NCBI GenBank assembly: GCA_938001965.1
Contig: CALLBC010000158.1
Span: 1-43,037, forward strand
DNA length: 43,037 nucleotides
DNA from: an uncultured Bdellovibrionales bacterium
GTDB taxonomy: Bacteria > Bdellovibrionota > Bdellovibrionia > Bdellovibrionales > UBA1609
Reading direction: 5' to 3'
Position 1 is the first letter of the stretch, and each line of letters opens with the position of its first letter. The notes below the pieces were generated by a model that saw only the letters and a list, made by a program, of their open reading frames with translations, was not told the DNA's origin and ran no database searches. Shown piece by piece: positions 7,577-17,273 of this stretch. Position numbers and translations under genes: made by a program.

Positions 7577-10500
7577 TTGAGAATTAAAAAGTTAGAACTT
7601 CTAGGTTTCAAATCATTTAAAGATAAAACTACAATTCACTTTGATGAAGGTATCACTGGAATTGTTGGCCCTAACGGTTGTGGTAAATCTAATATTGTGG
7701 ATGCCCTTGTTTGGGTGATGGGTGAAATGTCGGCTAAGCATTTACGTGGATCTTCAATGACCGATGTTATTTTTGCCGGAGCAGAAGGCTTTGCACCATT
7801 AGGTATGGCTGAAGTTTCATTAACTCTAGAAAATGACGGTGGGCCGTTTCCAGCTAAATACTTAAAGCATTCAGAGGTTATGATCACTCGTCGTTTACAT
7901 CGTTCTGGTGAAACTGAGTATTTGATTAATAAAGAGCAAGCTAGGCTTCGTGATATTCAAGAAATTTTTATGGATACTGGTGCTGGTGCAAAAGGTTTTT
8001 CAATTATTGAGCAAGGGCGAATTGGTCAAATTATTACAGCCAAGCCTGAACAAAGACGAACACTTATTGAAGAAGTGGCAGGGATTACAAAGTTTAAAGC
8101 GCGTAAGCGTGAGTCGCAAAGAAAGCTTGTATCTACCGATCAAAACTTAGTGCGTTTGCAAGATATTATTGGTGAGCAAAAAAGACAGCTTTCTAGTTTA
8201 GAAAGGCAGGCTCAAAGAGCAGAACGTTACCGTAAAATTAAAAATGAGCTACAAGATAAAGAAATGTGGCTAAACTCTAAAAAATACTCTGAGTATAAAA
8301 CTGAAAGAATTGAGTTAAGTGGTTTATATGACGAGGCCAAGGGTATTGAAGCAAGCTCTGGATCAGATGTGAGCCAACTTGAAACTGATTTAGAAAAACT
8401 AAGACTAAGCATCACAGAAAAAGAAGCAGAGCTTAATCAAGCTCAACTAGCTTTTAGTGAGCATAAAAACTCTATTCAATCTCAAGAAAACCATATTAGA
8501 GAGCTTGGTTTTGAAATTGAGCAAGCCAGACGTAACAAAGAAATGGCCGGTTCAGTGGCAGCACAGTATCAAGTGCGCCATGACTCACTAACTACAGATA
8601 AGCAAACTTTCACTGACCAAGTTACAGACTTAACTTTAGAGTCTGAAACACTAGAAGCTAATTATCTTGAGAAGCAAAAGGCTTTTAATGAAATTCAGTC
8701 TGTAATTAGAACTTCAGATGATGAACTAACTGGTAAGCGTCGTGAAATGTTAGCTGTGTCCCAGTCGATTTCACATCTTGAAGCTAAAGAATCCGCTTAT
8801 CAGGCTCAGGGTAAAGAATTTGCGGAGCGTTTAGAGCAACAAAAAGAAACTTTAACGGAATTAAAAGCAAAGCAAGAAGAATTCGCTATTCACAAAAAGA
8901 AAGTTTATGAAACTTTAGAAGGTGAGAGACAATTACAGTTATCAATTATGAAAGATGTTGATACTTTTGCTGAAAATTTAAATATGGTTAAAAATAAATT
9001 TTTAACTAATAAAGATGAACTTGAAGTATTTAAGGACCGCCATAATGAAGTGTCCTCAAGGCTTTATGGTTTAGAAAACTTGCACACTAACTTTGAAGGC
9101 TTTCAAGAGGGTGTTAAGAGTGTGATGATGTGGCAAAAAGAAAAGGTTCAACACGCCGATGGTAGTGTTACTTTTCAGCCAGTTTCTGAAGTTGTAGAAG
9201 TTCCAGCAAAGTATGAACTATCAATGGAAGCCGCTCTTGGTGAGAGGTTACAAGTATTATTAAGTACTGACCGTGAGATGAGTTTAAATGCTGTTGATTA
9301 TTTAAAAGAACAAAAAAATGGTCGTTCAAGCTTTTTAACTTCTAATAGTGAAGAGCACAGTCCTGAATTAGATTACTCACAAGTTTTAAATGAAGAAAAT
9401 GTAGATTCATTATTAAAAGATGTGGTGAAAGTTCCTGAGCAGTACAGTGATCAAATTAGTTATGTTTTAAAAGATATCGTTATAGTTAATAACTTACGCA
9501 CAGCTTTGCGTTTAAAAGGTCGATATCCAAAATTTAGTTTTGTAACTTTAGATGGTGATACTTTAAGTGCCGATGGAATTTTAACTGGTGGTGCTAGAGA
9601 AAGTGCAGACTCAGGTGTTTTAAAAAGAAAGCGTGAAATTAAAGAGCTTTCTGAGCAGCGTGAAGAAGCAGCCGGTAAGCTTGCCTTAATGACTGTTACT
9701 ATTAAAAAGTTACAATCTCAAGTGACAACAATGGAAGAAGAGCTTGTTGAAGCCAAGAAAAAGGGTAACGAAAAAGAAATTAAGTTAGTGAGTTTGGAGA
9801 AGGATTTAGAGCGCGCTGAAAACGAATTAAATCAAGCCGATAAAGCTGTTCAAAAGCAAGAAAATGAAGTTGCAGAACTTCAAGCTAAACAAGAAAAGCT
9901 AAATGAAGATTTAGCAACAGTACTTGAATCTAAAGAAGAGAACTTAGCTAAAAAATTAGAGTTAGATAACAGAATAATTGAAGTGACTACTAATTTTGAC
10001 CAAGCTAGGAATGGCTTTGATGAAAAACAAGAAGAAGTGACTAGTTTGCAAGTGAAATCAGCTTCTAAAAAGCAAGAGCTACAAGGATTGCAGCATCAGC
10101 TTGAGATGGTAACAGTTTCGCTGAATGAAGTTATTCAACAGTTAGGGCAAATGTCGGATGAGAGCAGTAAAAGTTTAGAGTCCATGACTGAAAACCAAAG
10201 GATGCTTGAAGAAAATAAAATAAAGTTAGAAAAAATGATTCAAGAAAGTAAAGTTAAAGAAGAGGAACTTCAAGGTTTGCGAAATGAATTTGAAGTTTCA
10301 TCTAATAACGCTAAAGAGAAAGAATCTAAAATCTCTGAGCTGTTAAGAGCCCGTAATGAAGAACAGTCAAAGCTCAATGACTATCAGTTAAAGATTGAGC
10401 AACTTAAAATGAAAGAAACATTATTAACTGAGCAAATGCATGAGCGCTATATGGTTGATTTATCAGAAATGTATATGCAGTTTGCTAATGAGCCTGGTGA

Positions 10501-11170
10501 TGTTGAAGCCATTGAGTCAGAAGTTACTGATCTTCGCAAAAAAGTGAATAAAATCGGCGAAGTGAATTTATCTGCTATTGAAGAGTACGATGAGTTATCT
10601 GAAAGATATAAGTTTTTATCACAGCAGCATGAAGACTTATTAAATGCTAAGGATCAGCTTCGCAAAGTGATTGATCGTATTAATAGAATTTGCTCTCGTC
10701 GTTTCCGTGAAACTTTTGAACAGGTGAATGAAAGATTTGTAAAAGTGTTCCCAGTTCTATTTGGTGGTGGTGAAGCTAAGCTAACGCTTATCGAGTACGC
10801 AGAAAAAGAAGAGTTTGGTGTTGATATTGAAGCTAAGCCTCCAGGTAAAAAGCTTCAAAACGTGAGCTTACTTTCTGGTGGAGAAAAGGCTTTAACCGCT
10901 GTGAGTTTGATTTTCTCAATCTTCTTAGTAAAACCATCTCCATTTTGTTTGCTGGATGAGGTTGATGCTCCACTTGATGATGCCAATGTATTTAGGTTTA
11001 ACGACTTAGTAAAAGAAATGGCCAAGCGAAGTCAGATTATTGTGGTGACACATAATAAACATACGATGAAGGTTAATAATAAAATCTTTGGTGTAACCAT
11101 GGAAAGTAAAGGGGTTTCTAAGCTTGTGTCTGTAAACTTAGACAAGGCTGAAAAGCTAGCATTTGCCTAA
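7577..11170 (+). CDS. smc: Chromosome segregation ATPase SMC
   Basis: The protein has 1197 aa, a typical SMC length. It starts at TTG 7577, eight bases after AAAGGA. It forms the core of condensin-like complexes with ScpA and ScpB. The N-terminal Walker A is GPNGCGKSNIVDAL (about 31-44). Two long coiled coils (about 170-480 and 680-1000) flank a hinge that includes ALGERLQVLL and GDTLSADGILTGGARESADSG. The C-terminal head has the ABC signature LSGGEKALTAVSL, Walker B FCLLDEVDAPLDDANV and QIIVVTHNKHTM. The ATPase motifs are complete. A clear intrinsic terminator follows at 11205. Confidence 0.97.
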   Translation: MRIKKLELLGFKSFKDKTTIHFDEGITGIVGPNGCGKSNIVDALVWVMGEMSAKHLRGSSMTDVIFAGAEGFAPLGMAEVSLTLENDGGPFPAKYLKHSEVMITRRLHRSGETEYLINKEQARLRDIQEIFMDTGAGAKGFSIIEQGRIGQIITAKPEQRRTLIEEVAGITKFKARKRESQRKLVSTDQNLVRLQDIIGEQKRQLSSLERQAQRAERYRKIKNELQDKEMWLNSKKYSEYKTERIELSGLYDEAKGIEASSGSDVSQLETDLEKLRLSITEKEAELNQAQLAFSEHKNSIQSQENHIRELGFEIEQARRNKEMAGSVAAQYQVRHDSLTTDKQTFTDQVTDLTLESETLEANYLEKQKAFNEIQSVIRTSDDELTGKRREMLAVSQSISHLEAKESAYQAQGKEFAERLEQQKETLTELKAKQEEFAIHKKKVYETLEGERQLQLSIMKDVDTFAENLNMVKNKFLTNKDELEVFKDRHNEVSSRLYGLENLHTNFEGFQEGVKSVMMWQKEKVQHADGSVTFQPVSEVVEVPAKYELSMEAALGERLQVLLSTDREMSLNAVDYLKEQKNGRSSFLTSNSEEHSPELDYSQVLNEENVDSLLKDVVKVPEQYSDQISYVLKDIVIVNNLRTALRLKGRYPKFSFVTLDGDTLSADGILTGGARESADSGVLKRKREIKELSEQREEAAGKLALMTVTIKKLQSQVTTMEEELVEAKKKGNEKEIKLVSLEKDLERAENELNQADKAVQKQENEVAELQAKQEKLNEDLATVLESKEENLAKKLELDNRIIEVTTNFDQARNGFDEKQEEVTSLQVKSASKKQELQGLQHQLEMVTVSLNEVIQQLGQMSDESSKSLESMTENQRMLEENKIKLEKMIQESKVKEEELQGLRNEFEVSSNNAKEKESKISELLRARNEEQSKLNDYQLKIEQLKMKETLLTEQMHERYMVDLSEMYMQFANEPGDVEAIESEVTDLRKKVNKIGEVNLSAIEEYDELSERYKFLSQQHEDLLNAKDQLRKVIDRINRICSRRFRETFEQVNERFVKVFPVLFGGGEAKLTLIEYAEKEEFGVDIEAKPPGKKLQNVSLLSGGEKALTAVSLIFSIFLVKPSPFCLLDEVDAPLDDANVFRFNDLVKEMAKRSQIIVVTHNKHTMKVNNKIFGVTMESKGVSKLVSVNLDKAEKLAFA

Positions 11171-11204
11171 TAAGGTCAGCACTCCCTAAAAAATAAAAGT
11201 TAAC

Positions 11205-11235
11205 AAGAGCTAATAGAAATATTAGCTCTTTTTTT
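11205..11235 (+). terminator. Intrinsic terminator after smc
   Basis: AAGAGCTAAT (11205-11214) pairs with ATTAGCTCTT (11221-11230) and runs into an uninterrupted T tract to 11235. It lies 35 nt after the smc stop codon. Confidence 0.85.
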
Positions 11236-11280
11236 ACTCTAAAGAAGTTACTGGAAGGGGGAAACTATTCATATCACGCT

Positions 11281-11413
11281 AACTTCATTAAATAATTCTT
11301 TGAATTTTAAATACTCATATTTCACAAAGTGCTCAAACAGCTCGCCTACGGCGAGAACTGCGCGCTTTATAAAATATGAGTATTTAAAATTCAAAGAATT
11401 ATTTAATGAAGTT
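11281..11413. repeat. Long inverted repeat element 2 (42-bp perfect arms)
   Basis: The arms 11281-11322 and 11372-11413 are perfectly complementary over 42 bases. The 49-base core (11323-11371) contains CTCGCC-TAC-GGCGAG and is the reverse complement of the core at 19367-19415 with a single difference. The arms resemble those of the 19.3-kb element but differ at several paired positions. The element lies after the smc terminator and before a lipoprotein gene. Confidence 0.95.
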
Positions 11414-11459
11414 GAGGTCATTGCTTGGATAAGAGTTGAAGTTAAAAAAATACTTTGCT

Positions 11460-11843
11460 ATGAATAATTTTATGAGGATCTTATCGGTATTATTATTTTT
11501 AGTGCTTATGTCTTCATGCAGTGCCAATCCTAAAAAAAATATAAAATCTGCAAATGAGTTGAGTGACAGAGAAAATATTGTTGCTACACAACCAAATGGT
11601 AATAATATTAATGTTGCCTTTATAAAATCTCAGCTAAGTAGTCTAAATTCACAAATTTGGGATATGGAAGCCGCATTAATGGGGGCTCAAGCTCGCTTAG
11701 ATAGATATAAATCTATGGGTATACCCGGTAAAGACGAGATGGTCACAAGTGCTAAAGCTGAGATTACTAATTTTGAAGCTCAAAGAGAAAACTTAAAAGC
11801 TCAGAAAGTTGGCCTTGAAATGCAGTTAATGCTTAATCAGTAG
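11460..11843 (+). CDS. Small lipoprotein with a coiled-coil region
   Basis: From ATG 11460 the protein has 127 aa. A signal peptide (MNNFMRILSVLLFLVLMSSC) ends in a good lipobox with Cys 20. The mature part is low-complexity to about residue 50. A heptad-like helix follows (FIKSQLSSLNSQIWDMEAAL ... EAQRENLKAQKVGLEMQLML), suggesting a coiled coil. I recognise no family. The start is uncertain: TTG 11436 in the same frame has a weak GGATAAG before it and would give 135 aa. The 3' end overlaps the convergent GDPD gene by 11 nt. Confidence 0.7.
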   Translation: MNNFMRILSVLLFLVLMSSCSANPKKNIKSANELSDRENIVATQPNGNNINVAFIKSQLSSLNSQIWDMEAALMGAQARLDRYKSMGIPGKDEMVTSAKAEITNFEAQRENLKAQKVGLEMQLMLNQ

Positions 11844-12567
11844 TAATGTTTTCAAAAATATAATTAGAAGCTAAAAGCTTGATATCATTTTTTTGTTCTT
11901 CGGTTGTAATTGTCCATGCAATAATAGGAACTTTAAATAGTTTATTCAAAATAATATTAGAGATGGAAAATATTTCGCTCCACTCATAGGCTATGAAGTC
12001 GGGCCGAACTAAATAGCTATCAAAGACATTTTTTAAGTAGAACTTTTGCACTAAATTCATCTTTGTATCCGAAAACGATCCAGAGACGAGGCCAACTGGA
12101 ACTTTAGGCAAGTGCTGTAAAAAATAACGAACAGTCATGGGGTTAAAAGATTGTACTGCGAACTCACCATCATAATTTTTTAAAATTTCTAAGGCTTCAC
12201 TGTGTAAAATTTGGTTAGAGGTTTTTTTATTTTTAATTTCAACTAACACCGGTACTTGGCCGTTAATAAGGGCTAAGGTCTCTTCTAAGGTTGGAATTTT
12301 TTCTTTTCCATTAACTTTAAATTCTTTCAGTTGCTTGAGTGTAATAGAGTTTATCGGAATATCTGAGCCGCAAAGTCTACGTAAATCGTCATCATGAAAA
12401 ACAACTACGGATCCATCTTTTAAAAGTTGTATATCAAGCTCAATAGGGTGATTGTTGGCAATGGCTAGCTTGAAAGCAGGTAAGGTGTTTTCTGCAGCCT
12501 TTTTAGAATGGAGGCCTCTATGAGCAATTGGAGAGTTTAGGAGCCAATGTTTTTTGTGTAATTTCAT
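11833..12567 (-). CDS. Glycerophosphodiester phosphodiesterase family protein
   Basis: The protein has 244 aa. It has the GDPD barrel hallmarks: IAHRGLHSKKAAENTLPAF (about 14-32) with the catalytic HRG, ELDIQLLKDGSVVVFHDDDL with the metal-binding E-x-D and the FHD histidine, and LVEIKNK. These enzymes hydrolyse deacylated phospholipid diesters to glycerol-3-phosphate and an alcohol. There is no signal peptide, so the protein is likely cytoplasmic. An AGGAG lies about 13 nt upstream of the ATG, rather distant. It is convergent with the lipoprotein gene. Confidence 0.9.
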   Translation of the reverse strand: MKLHKKHWLLNSPIAHRGLHSKKAAENTLPAFKLAIANNHPIELDIQLLKDGSVVVFHDDDLRRLCGSDIPINSITLKQLKEFKVNGKEKIPTLEETLALINGQVPVLVEIKNKKTSNQILHSEALEILKNYDGEFAVQSFNPMTVRYFLQHLPKVPVGLVSGSFSDTKMNLVQKFYLKNVFDSYLVRPDFIAYEWSEIFSISNIILNKLFKVPIIAWTITTEEQKNDIKLLASNYIFENITTD

Positions 12568-12633
12568 GTATTTAGATTAACTCCTAGTGAGGTAAATAAT
12601 TAAGTAATTATAGCTTAGCTGTTATTTTATTGC

Positions 12634-12661
12634 TAATCAATACGCTTATTTATGCCGATAA
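12634..12661 (+). promoter_or_regulatory. Candidate sigma-28 (FliA-type) promoter
   Basis: GCCGATAA (12654-12661) is an exact match to the enterobacterial FliA -10 consensus. TAATCAAT (12634-12641) is a partial -35 match 12 nt upstream. The ATG lies exactly 12 nt after GCCGATAA with no Shine-Dalgarno sequence between them, the same geometry as at 36880. Confidence 0.5.
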
Positions 12662-12673
12662 GATATTGATATT

Positions 12674-13780
12674 ATGTTGAAATTATATAAAGACTTTATT
12701 CATTTTATTGTTGTGGCTGCAGTTATGGCTGCCTTTTTCGTGTTCACAAATTGTGGGGAAGAGGGATTTGTTTCTGAAACTGCTTTTGAATCTGAGAATT
12801 TTGTTTTTCTTAATTACAGAGACGGTGATGGAATAAGGCAAACAAAAAAAGCATACTTTCAAGAGGCCGATGGTGACCTATACATTGATGGTGATGTTCT
12901 CATTGGGTCAGCTCAGGATATTGGAATTGGTCAAGAAGTGGATTTAAATTCAGCAGTTCCAGATATTATGATTGAAAAAAGTGAAGGTATAAAAAACTTC
13001 CAAGCTCTTAAAAGTAATAAAGCGAAAATTTGGGTTGATGGTAAGGTGCCATTCAATATTGGTTCCAATGTTAGCCCTGAAAATGAAAGATTATTTTTGG
13101 ATATAATTTTTGATTTAAATGATTTATTTAAAGAAAATGATGTAAATTTGCAGTTTGTAAGACATAGCAATGAAAAAGACTTTCTGAAAATTATTGAAAT
13201 GGATTTAAAATTTCCAATGGGTGGTCAGTCCTATGTTGGTCGACAGGGTGGTTTACAAGAGTTAAAAATTAGGTCAGATAACTTTAACCAAACTATTATT
13301 CATCATGAAGTATTGCATGCTTTAGGTTTTAAACATGAACATCAACGTTCTGACCGTGAACTTCAAATTTACTTGGAGAATGTGAGCCCCAACTTAAGGT
13401 ATAACTTTTCAATTTATAAAACCGGGACAAGTATTGGCGAATACGATTATGACTCAATTATGCATTATCATTCCTATGCTTTTTCAAGCAATGGTGAAGT
13501 AACCATGGCCACTATTGACGGCAATATTATTCGCCGTAATCGGAAGCTATCTGCCGGTGATATTCAAGCTGTTGGTGATATATACGGCTTTATTACCCCT
13601 ATTAGTGATGGAAGTTATAGTTATAGTGGTAGATACTTCAAGATCGAAGATTCCTATTATTGTGAGTACAGAACTAAACAGCCCCATTTAAACTTTCATT
13701 TATTGGATTTATCTTCAATAGCTACAATGAGGGCTCAAGGGCTTCGAGCCGACCTTTCAGAGTCGCCTTACTGTGATTAA
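12674..13780 (+). CDS. Astacin-like (M12A) zinc metalloprotease, 'NCG' exported protein
   Basis: The protein has 368 aa. The N-terminal hydrophobic segment ends in FFVFTNCGEEGF, one of three 'NCG' ends in this window; whether the Cys is lipidated is unknown. The catalytic domain carries HEVLHALGFKHEHQRSDR (about 214-231), matching the astacin signature HExxHxxGFxHExxRxDR, and the Met-turn YDSIMHY (about 256-262) with the conserved Tyr. It should be an active, secreted or surface-anchored endopeptidase. In a predatory bacterium a role in prey degradation is possible, but that is inference. There is no Shine-Dalgarno; a sigma-28-like -10 lies 12 nt upstream, suggesting motility- or attack-phase-linked expression. 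Confidence 0.88.
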   Translation: MLKLYKDFIHFIVVAAVMAAFFVFTNCGEEGFVSETAFESENFVFLNYRDGDGIRQTKKAYFQEADGDLYIDGDVLIGSAQDIGIGQEVDLNSAVPDIMIEKSEGIKNFQALKSNKAKIWVDGKVPFNIGSNVSPENERLFLDIIFDLNDLFKENDVNLQFVRHSNEKDFLKIIEMDLKFPMGGQSYVGRQGGLQELKIRSDNFNQTIIHHEVLHALGFKHEHQRSDRELQIYLENVSPNLRYNFSIYKTGTSIGEYDYDSIMHYHSYAFSSNGEVTMATIDGNIIRRNRKLSAGDIQAVGDIYGFITPISDGSYSYSGRYFKIEDSYYCEYRTKQPHLNFHLLDLSSIATMRAQGLRADLSESPYCD

Positions 13781-13883
13781 AGTTAAATAAAATCAAATAC
13801 TTGTGATGCATTGGTAGAAGGCTTGCTTTAAAGTCCAATCCCTTTTAAATACAGTACTTTAAGTCTTTAAAAAGGTGTTAATC

Positions 13884-15044
13884 ATGGGTGATATTAGTCA
13901 ATATATGTTAATTGCTGGAACTATAATCGTGGGCCTGTTTTCTACAGTTGTCTACTATGTTGCGAGGTATTCGTTTAAATCCCATGACAAAGACCCTGAA
14001 GTATTGCCTTCCTTGAAAGAGGAGAAACTAGTAGAGGCAAAAGTTAAAGTTGAGGAGATTACAAAAACTGAAGAGCCTAAAAAGTCAGAAGTAGTACAGG
14101 AAAAAGTAACTGTAAAAAAAGATTTAAAAGATGCTTTAGCAAATACTAAAGCCAATATTTTTGGGCGTTTAAAAGACTCTTTAGTTGGCAAAAGTACTTT
14201 GTCTGATGACGACATGGAGTATTTAGAAGAGGTTTTATATACAAGTGATATGGGGCCCAAAACTGTGCAGAGATTAATGGGAGCTGTTGGAACCAAACTT
14301 GGATCCTCTGAAAAAAAGCAGTTAACCAGTGTGCAAACTGCCATAAAAGATGAAATGAGCACTATTTTTTCTGATGTTCAAAATGAAGGTGATATTAATT
14401 TAGAAAGTAGTTTAGATCTTATTAAGGCCGGGGAGTCCACAAAAATTTGGATGATTGTTGGTGTAAATGGTGCTGGTAAAACTACGAGTATTGGAAAGTT
14501 AGCTAACCTTGCTGCTCTTAAGGGTTTAAAAGTTTTGGTTGCCGCTGGAGATACCTTTAGGGCGGCAGCTGGTGAGCAGTTAAAGGCTTGGACAGATAGA
14601 GCTCAAGTAGAAATATTTTTTCCTGAAAAAGTAACAGACCCAAGTGCTGTTGCTTATGATGCCTGTCAAAAAGGAGTATCTGGTCAATTTGATTTAGTAA
14701 TTATTGATACTGCTGGGCGCTTGCATACTCAGGATAACCTAATGGAAGAGCTTAAGAAAATGCAAAGAGTAATTAAGAAGGTGATTCCAGAAGCACCTGA
14801 TCAAACCTTAATAGTTTTAGATGCAAACTCTGGGCAAAACGCTTTAATGCAAGCACGCAACTTCCATGAGGCTTTAAACTTAAGTGGTGCAATACTAACT
14901 AAACTTGATGGTACCGCAAAAGGTGGAGTTGCCGTGGGCTTAGCCTGTGAACTCTCTTTACCAATCAGAGCTATTGGAGTGGGTGAAGGCATTGAGGACC
15001 TGAGGCCTTTTGAATCTAGTGAGTTTGTAAATTCAATAATCTAG
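13884..15044 (+). CDS. ftsY: Signal recognition particle receptor FtsY
   Basis: From ATG 13884 the protein has 386 aa. This start was chosen because AAAGGTG lies six bases upstream; the GTG at 13875 overlaps that site. It is the membrane receptor GTPase for SRP-ribosome complexes. An N-terminal membrane segment (YMLIAGTIIVGLFSTVVYYV) is followed by a Lys/Glu-rich linker to about residue 75, then the N domain. The G domain has GVNGAGKTTSIGKL (G1), DTFRAAAGEQL (G2), DTAGRLHTQDNLMEEL (G3), TKLDGTAKGG (G4) and GVGEGIEDLRPF near the end. All the GTPase motifs are intact. Confidence 0.96.
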   Translation: MGDISQYMLIAGTIIVGLFSTVVYYVARYSFKSHDKDPEVLPSLKEEKLVEAKVKVEEITKTEEPKKSEVVQEKVTVKKDLKDALANTKANIFGRLKDSLVGKSTLSDDDMEYLEEVLYTSDMGPKTVQRLMGAVGTKLGSSEKKQLTSVQTAIKDEMSTIFSDVQNEGDINLESSLDLIKAGESTKIWMIVGVNGAGKTTSIGKLANLAALKGLKVLVAAGDTFRAAAGEQLKAWTDRAQVEIFFPEKVTDPSAVAYDACQKGVSGQFDLVIIDTAGRLHTQDNLMEELKKMQRVIKKVIPEAPDQTLIVLDANSGQNALMQARNFHEALNLSGAILTKLDGTAKGGVAVGLACELSLPIRAIGVGEGIEDLRPFESSEFVNSII

Positions 15045-15163
15045 ATTTACCTACACCTTGGTCCAGACTAGTTAAGGCCTTTATATCAAGATAACCTCTT
15101 AAGAGTTAAGATATCTCCTTGAGCAATATATTCAGCTCAATTTAAGTTTGATTAGGAGAATTT

Positions 15164-16813
15164 TTGTTAGCTCATAGTTCCTTTGTTTATACCATTGCAG
15201 GCATTGCCTTTTTTATTTTTGGTATGGACTTAGCCAGTAAAAACCTACAAGTACTTGCTGCCAACCGTATAAAAGGTTTGATTAGTAAGTTATCAGATAA
15301 GCCATATCTGGGTGTAGTTGTTGGTATCTTGATGACTGTAATCATACAGAGTTCAGGCGCAGTAACATCCATGTTGGTGGGGTTAGGTTCGGCAGGTGTG
15401 GTTGCTCTACCTCAAGTTATGAGCGTGATTTTAGGTTCGGCGATTGGATCCACTTTAACGGTGCAATTGCTAAGTTTAAATGTTGCACAATTTGGTTTAC
15501 CTTTATTTACCTTTAGCTTTTTAATTTATTTTTTATCGAAAAAAAGAGTGGTGAAAAGTGTAGCCAGTGTCATTATGGGTTTTGGTTTAATTTTTTGGGG
15601 ACTAGAGGTTATTACCTATGGAACCAGTGCTTTGCGTGAATCAAATCTATTTATTGATTTTTTAGATTACCTTAAAGCATACCCACTTATCGCAATTTTA
15701 GCCACAGCCTTTTTTACTGCTATAGTTCATAGTAGTGCAGTTACTATTGGTTTTGCCATGGGTTTAGCAGCCGGTGGAATGATTAGTTTGTACGATGCAA
15801 TTTTTTGGGTTTATGGTGCAAATATTGGGACTACAGCAACAGCATTAATAGCAAGCGCCGGTGGTAACTATATGGGTAGACAAGTGGCCTGGGCTCATTG
15901 CTTGTTTAAGGTGATTAGTGTTGGAATATTTTTCTTTTTTACAACATACTTTGCAAGTTTTCTGACTTCTGATTTACCACAAAGAGATATTGCCAATGCA
16001 CATACTTGTTTCAATGTATTTGCAGCTTTAATGTTTTATCCATTTATTAAGTATGGTGTTGTTGTTGTGCAGAAACTATTTCCTGCATCTAAAAGTGAAA
16101 AAGAATTTTCGGTAAAATATTTAGGTCGTGGTGACTTTCAGTCAGTGTCAGTTGCTGTGGCTCATGCTGAGCGCGAAGTACTGAGGATGGCAGATATTGT
16201 TTTTAGTATGATCAGAGACTCTCTTGCTTTGTTTAAAGGGGAAGATCTAGATTTAAAAGAAGCTATATTAGAAAAAGATAACAGGGTGGATCTTTTAAAT
16301 AAAGAAATAAATCTGTTTGTGGCAAGCTATATGGAGCAAGCAGATCCTGGCTCTGAGGTGGATTTTTTACGGCTAATGACATTTTCAACTGACCTAGAAA
16401 GTGTAGGCGATGTGATTGATAATAGCTTATTAAAAATGGCTGAAAAAAAGCAAGCTTTGAAAGTTGATTTTAGTCCGGAAGGTTGGAAAGAAATTAAAAA
16501 AATGTATGAAGAAACAAAAAAGTTATCATCACTGTCGATCACTTGTTTTCAAAGGCAAGACGTGGAGCTGGCTGGAAAAATTGTTTATAATAAGCGTTTA
16601 ATCCGTAGAATGGAAAAAGACTTCAGAATTCGCCACTTAGAGCGACTCATTGCTGGCAAGCAAGAAACAATGAATACAAGTTCAATACATATGGACATTC
16701 TCAGTGAATACCGCAGAATTGTTGGCTTAATGTCAAACCATGTATACTCATTACTGAAAGATACAGATAAGTATTTAATTTTGCCAAGAGGAAGTGGAGA
16801 AGATGAAGAATAA
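15164..16813 (+). CDS. Na/Pi-cotransporter family protein (NptA/YjbB-like)
   Basis: The protein has 549 aa, starts at TTG 15164 and is preceded by AGGAG. The membrane part (about 1-310) contains two related repeats with the family's QSS-type signatures: IIQSSGAVTSMLVGL (about 60-74) and AIVHSSAVTIGFAMGLA (about 187-203), plus GANIGTTATALIAS. A C-terminal cytoplasmic PhoU-like helical domain begins near VSVAVAHAEREVLRMADIVF (about 328). This arrangement fits bacterial sodium-dependent phosphate transporters, with YjbB as the characterised relative proposed to export phosphate. Substrate and direction are inferred. The 3' end overlaps the next gene by 11 nt. Confidence 0.88.
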   Translation: MLAHSSFVYTIAGIAFFIFGMDLASKNLQVLAANRIKGLISKLSDKPYLGVVVGILMTVIIQSSGAVTSMLVGLGSAGVVALPQVMSVILGSAIGSTLTVQLLSLNVAQFGLPLFTFSFLIYFLSKKRVVKSVASVIMGFGLIFWGLEVITYGTSALRESNLFIDFLDYLKAYPLIAILATAFFTAIVHSSAVTIGFAMGLAAGGMISLYDAIFWVYGANIGTTATALIASAGGNYMGRQVAWAHCLFKVISVGIFFFFTTYFASFLTSDLPQRDIANAHTCFNVFAALMFYPFIKYGVVVVQKLFPASKSEKEFSVKYLGRGDFQSVSVAVAHAEREVLRMADIVFSMIRDSLALFKGEDLDLKEAILEKDNRVDLLNKEINLFVASYMEQADPGSEVDFLRLMTFSTDLESVGDVIDNSLLKMAEKKQALKVDFSPEGWKEIKKMYEETKKLSSLSITCFQRQDVELAGKIVYNKRLIRRMEKDFRIRHLERLIAGKQETMNTSSIHMDILSEYRRIVGLMSNHVYSLLKDTDKYLILPRGSGEDEE

Positions 16814-17273
16814 ATTAAGCTTAATTGTTGCCCTGGGGTTATTTATATTTAGTGCTTCATTGTCTGCAGAGACCTATTCAGTTCGTCTTTCCCTTGGAAC
16901 CAATCAATGTGTTTATGTTGACGGTGAGAATGAGTGCACTAATAGAGCCACTCCCAGTGAGGAAGTTATATTTAAATTAATAAAAAACTCAAATGGGGAC
17001 TACTTTGCTCATAAAGAGTTAAGTACATATTTGGGAACTGATAAATTTACAGTGACAATAGCAGTGATAAAAGAATCGCTTGATTCTGATGAAATGGAAG
17101 TCAAAGTCAACTTAATTGCCGTAACCGCTAATGGGGACAAAAAAATTAAGGTTGAGGAATTACTTGTGTCTGATTTCTCAGATCTGGAAAATATTCGTTT
17201 AGAAGGTGAGCCCATTGTAAGAATGGTTTTGAATTATTTGACGTCTACAAATCATTATATAGACTTTTACTAG
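16803..17273 (+). CDS. Exported protein of unknown function
   Basis: From ATG 16803 the protein has 156 aa; GGAGA lies just upstream. A GTG at 16794 in the same frame is less likely. A signal peptide (MKNKLSLIVALGLFIFSASL) ends at SA-ETYS. The mature part has two close Cys (NQCVYVDGENECTN) that could form a disulfide. The remainder looks beta-rich (TVTIAVIKES, MEVKVNLIAVTANG, EPIVRMVLNYL). I recognise no family. The start overlaps the transporter gene, implying translational coupling, and the stop overlaps the convergent regulator by 4 nt. Confidence 0.7.
   Translation: MKNKLSLIVALGLFIFSASLSAETYSVRLSLGTNQCVYVDGENECTNRATPSEEVIFKLIKNSNGDYFAHKELSTYLGTDKFTVTIAVIKESLDSDEMEVKVNLIAVTANGDKKIKVEELLVSDFSDLENIRLEGEPIVRMVLNYLTSTNHYIDFY

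Noticed and set aside
13955-14362. 135-codon minus-strand ORF
   Set aside because: It is antisense to the conserved FtsY frame, with no ribosome binding site and no recognisable protein features.
15080-15125. Partial palindrome TCAAGATAACCTCTTAAGAG... between ftsY and the transporter gene
   Set aside because: The pairing needs several gaps and has no T tract. It shares no core with the element family, so it is too weak to list.
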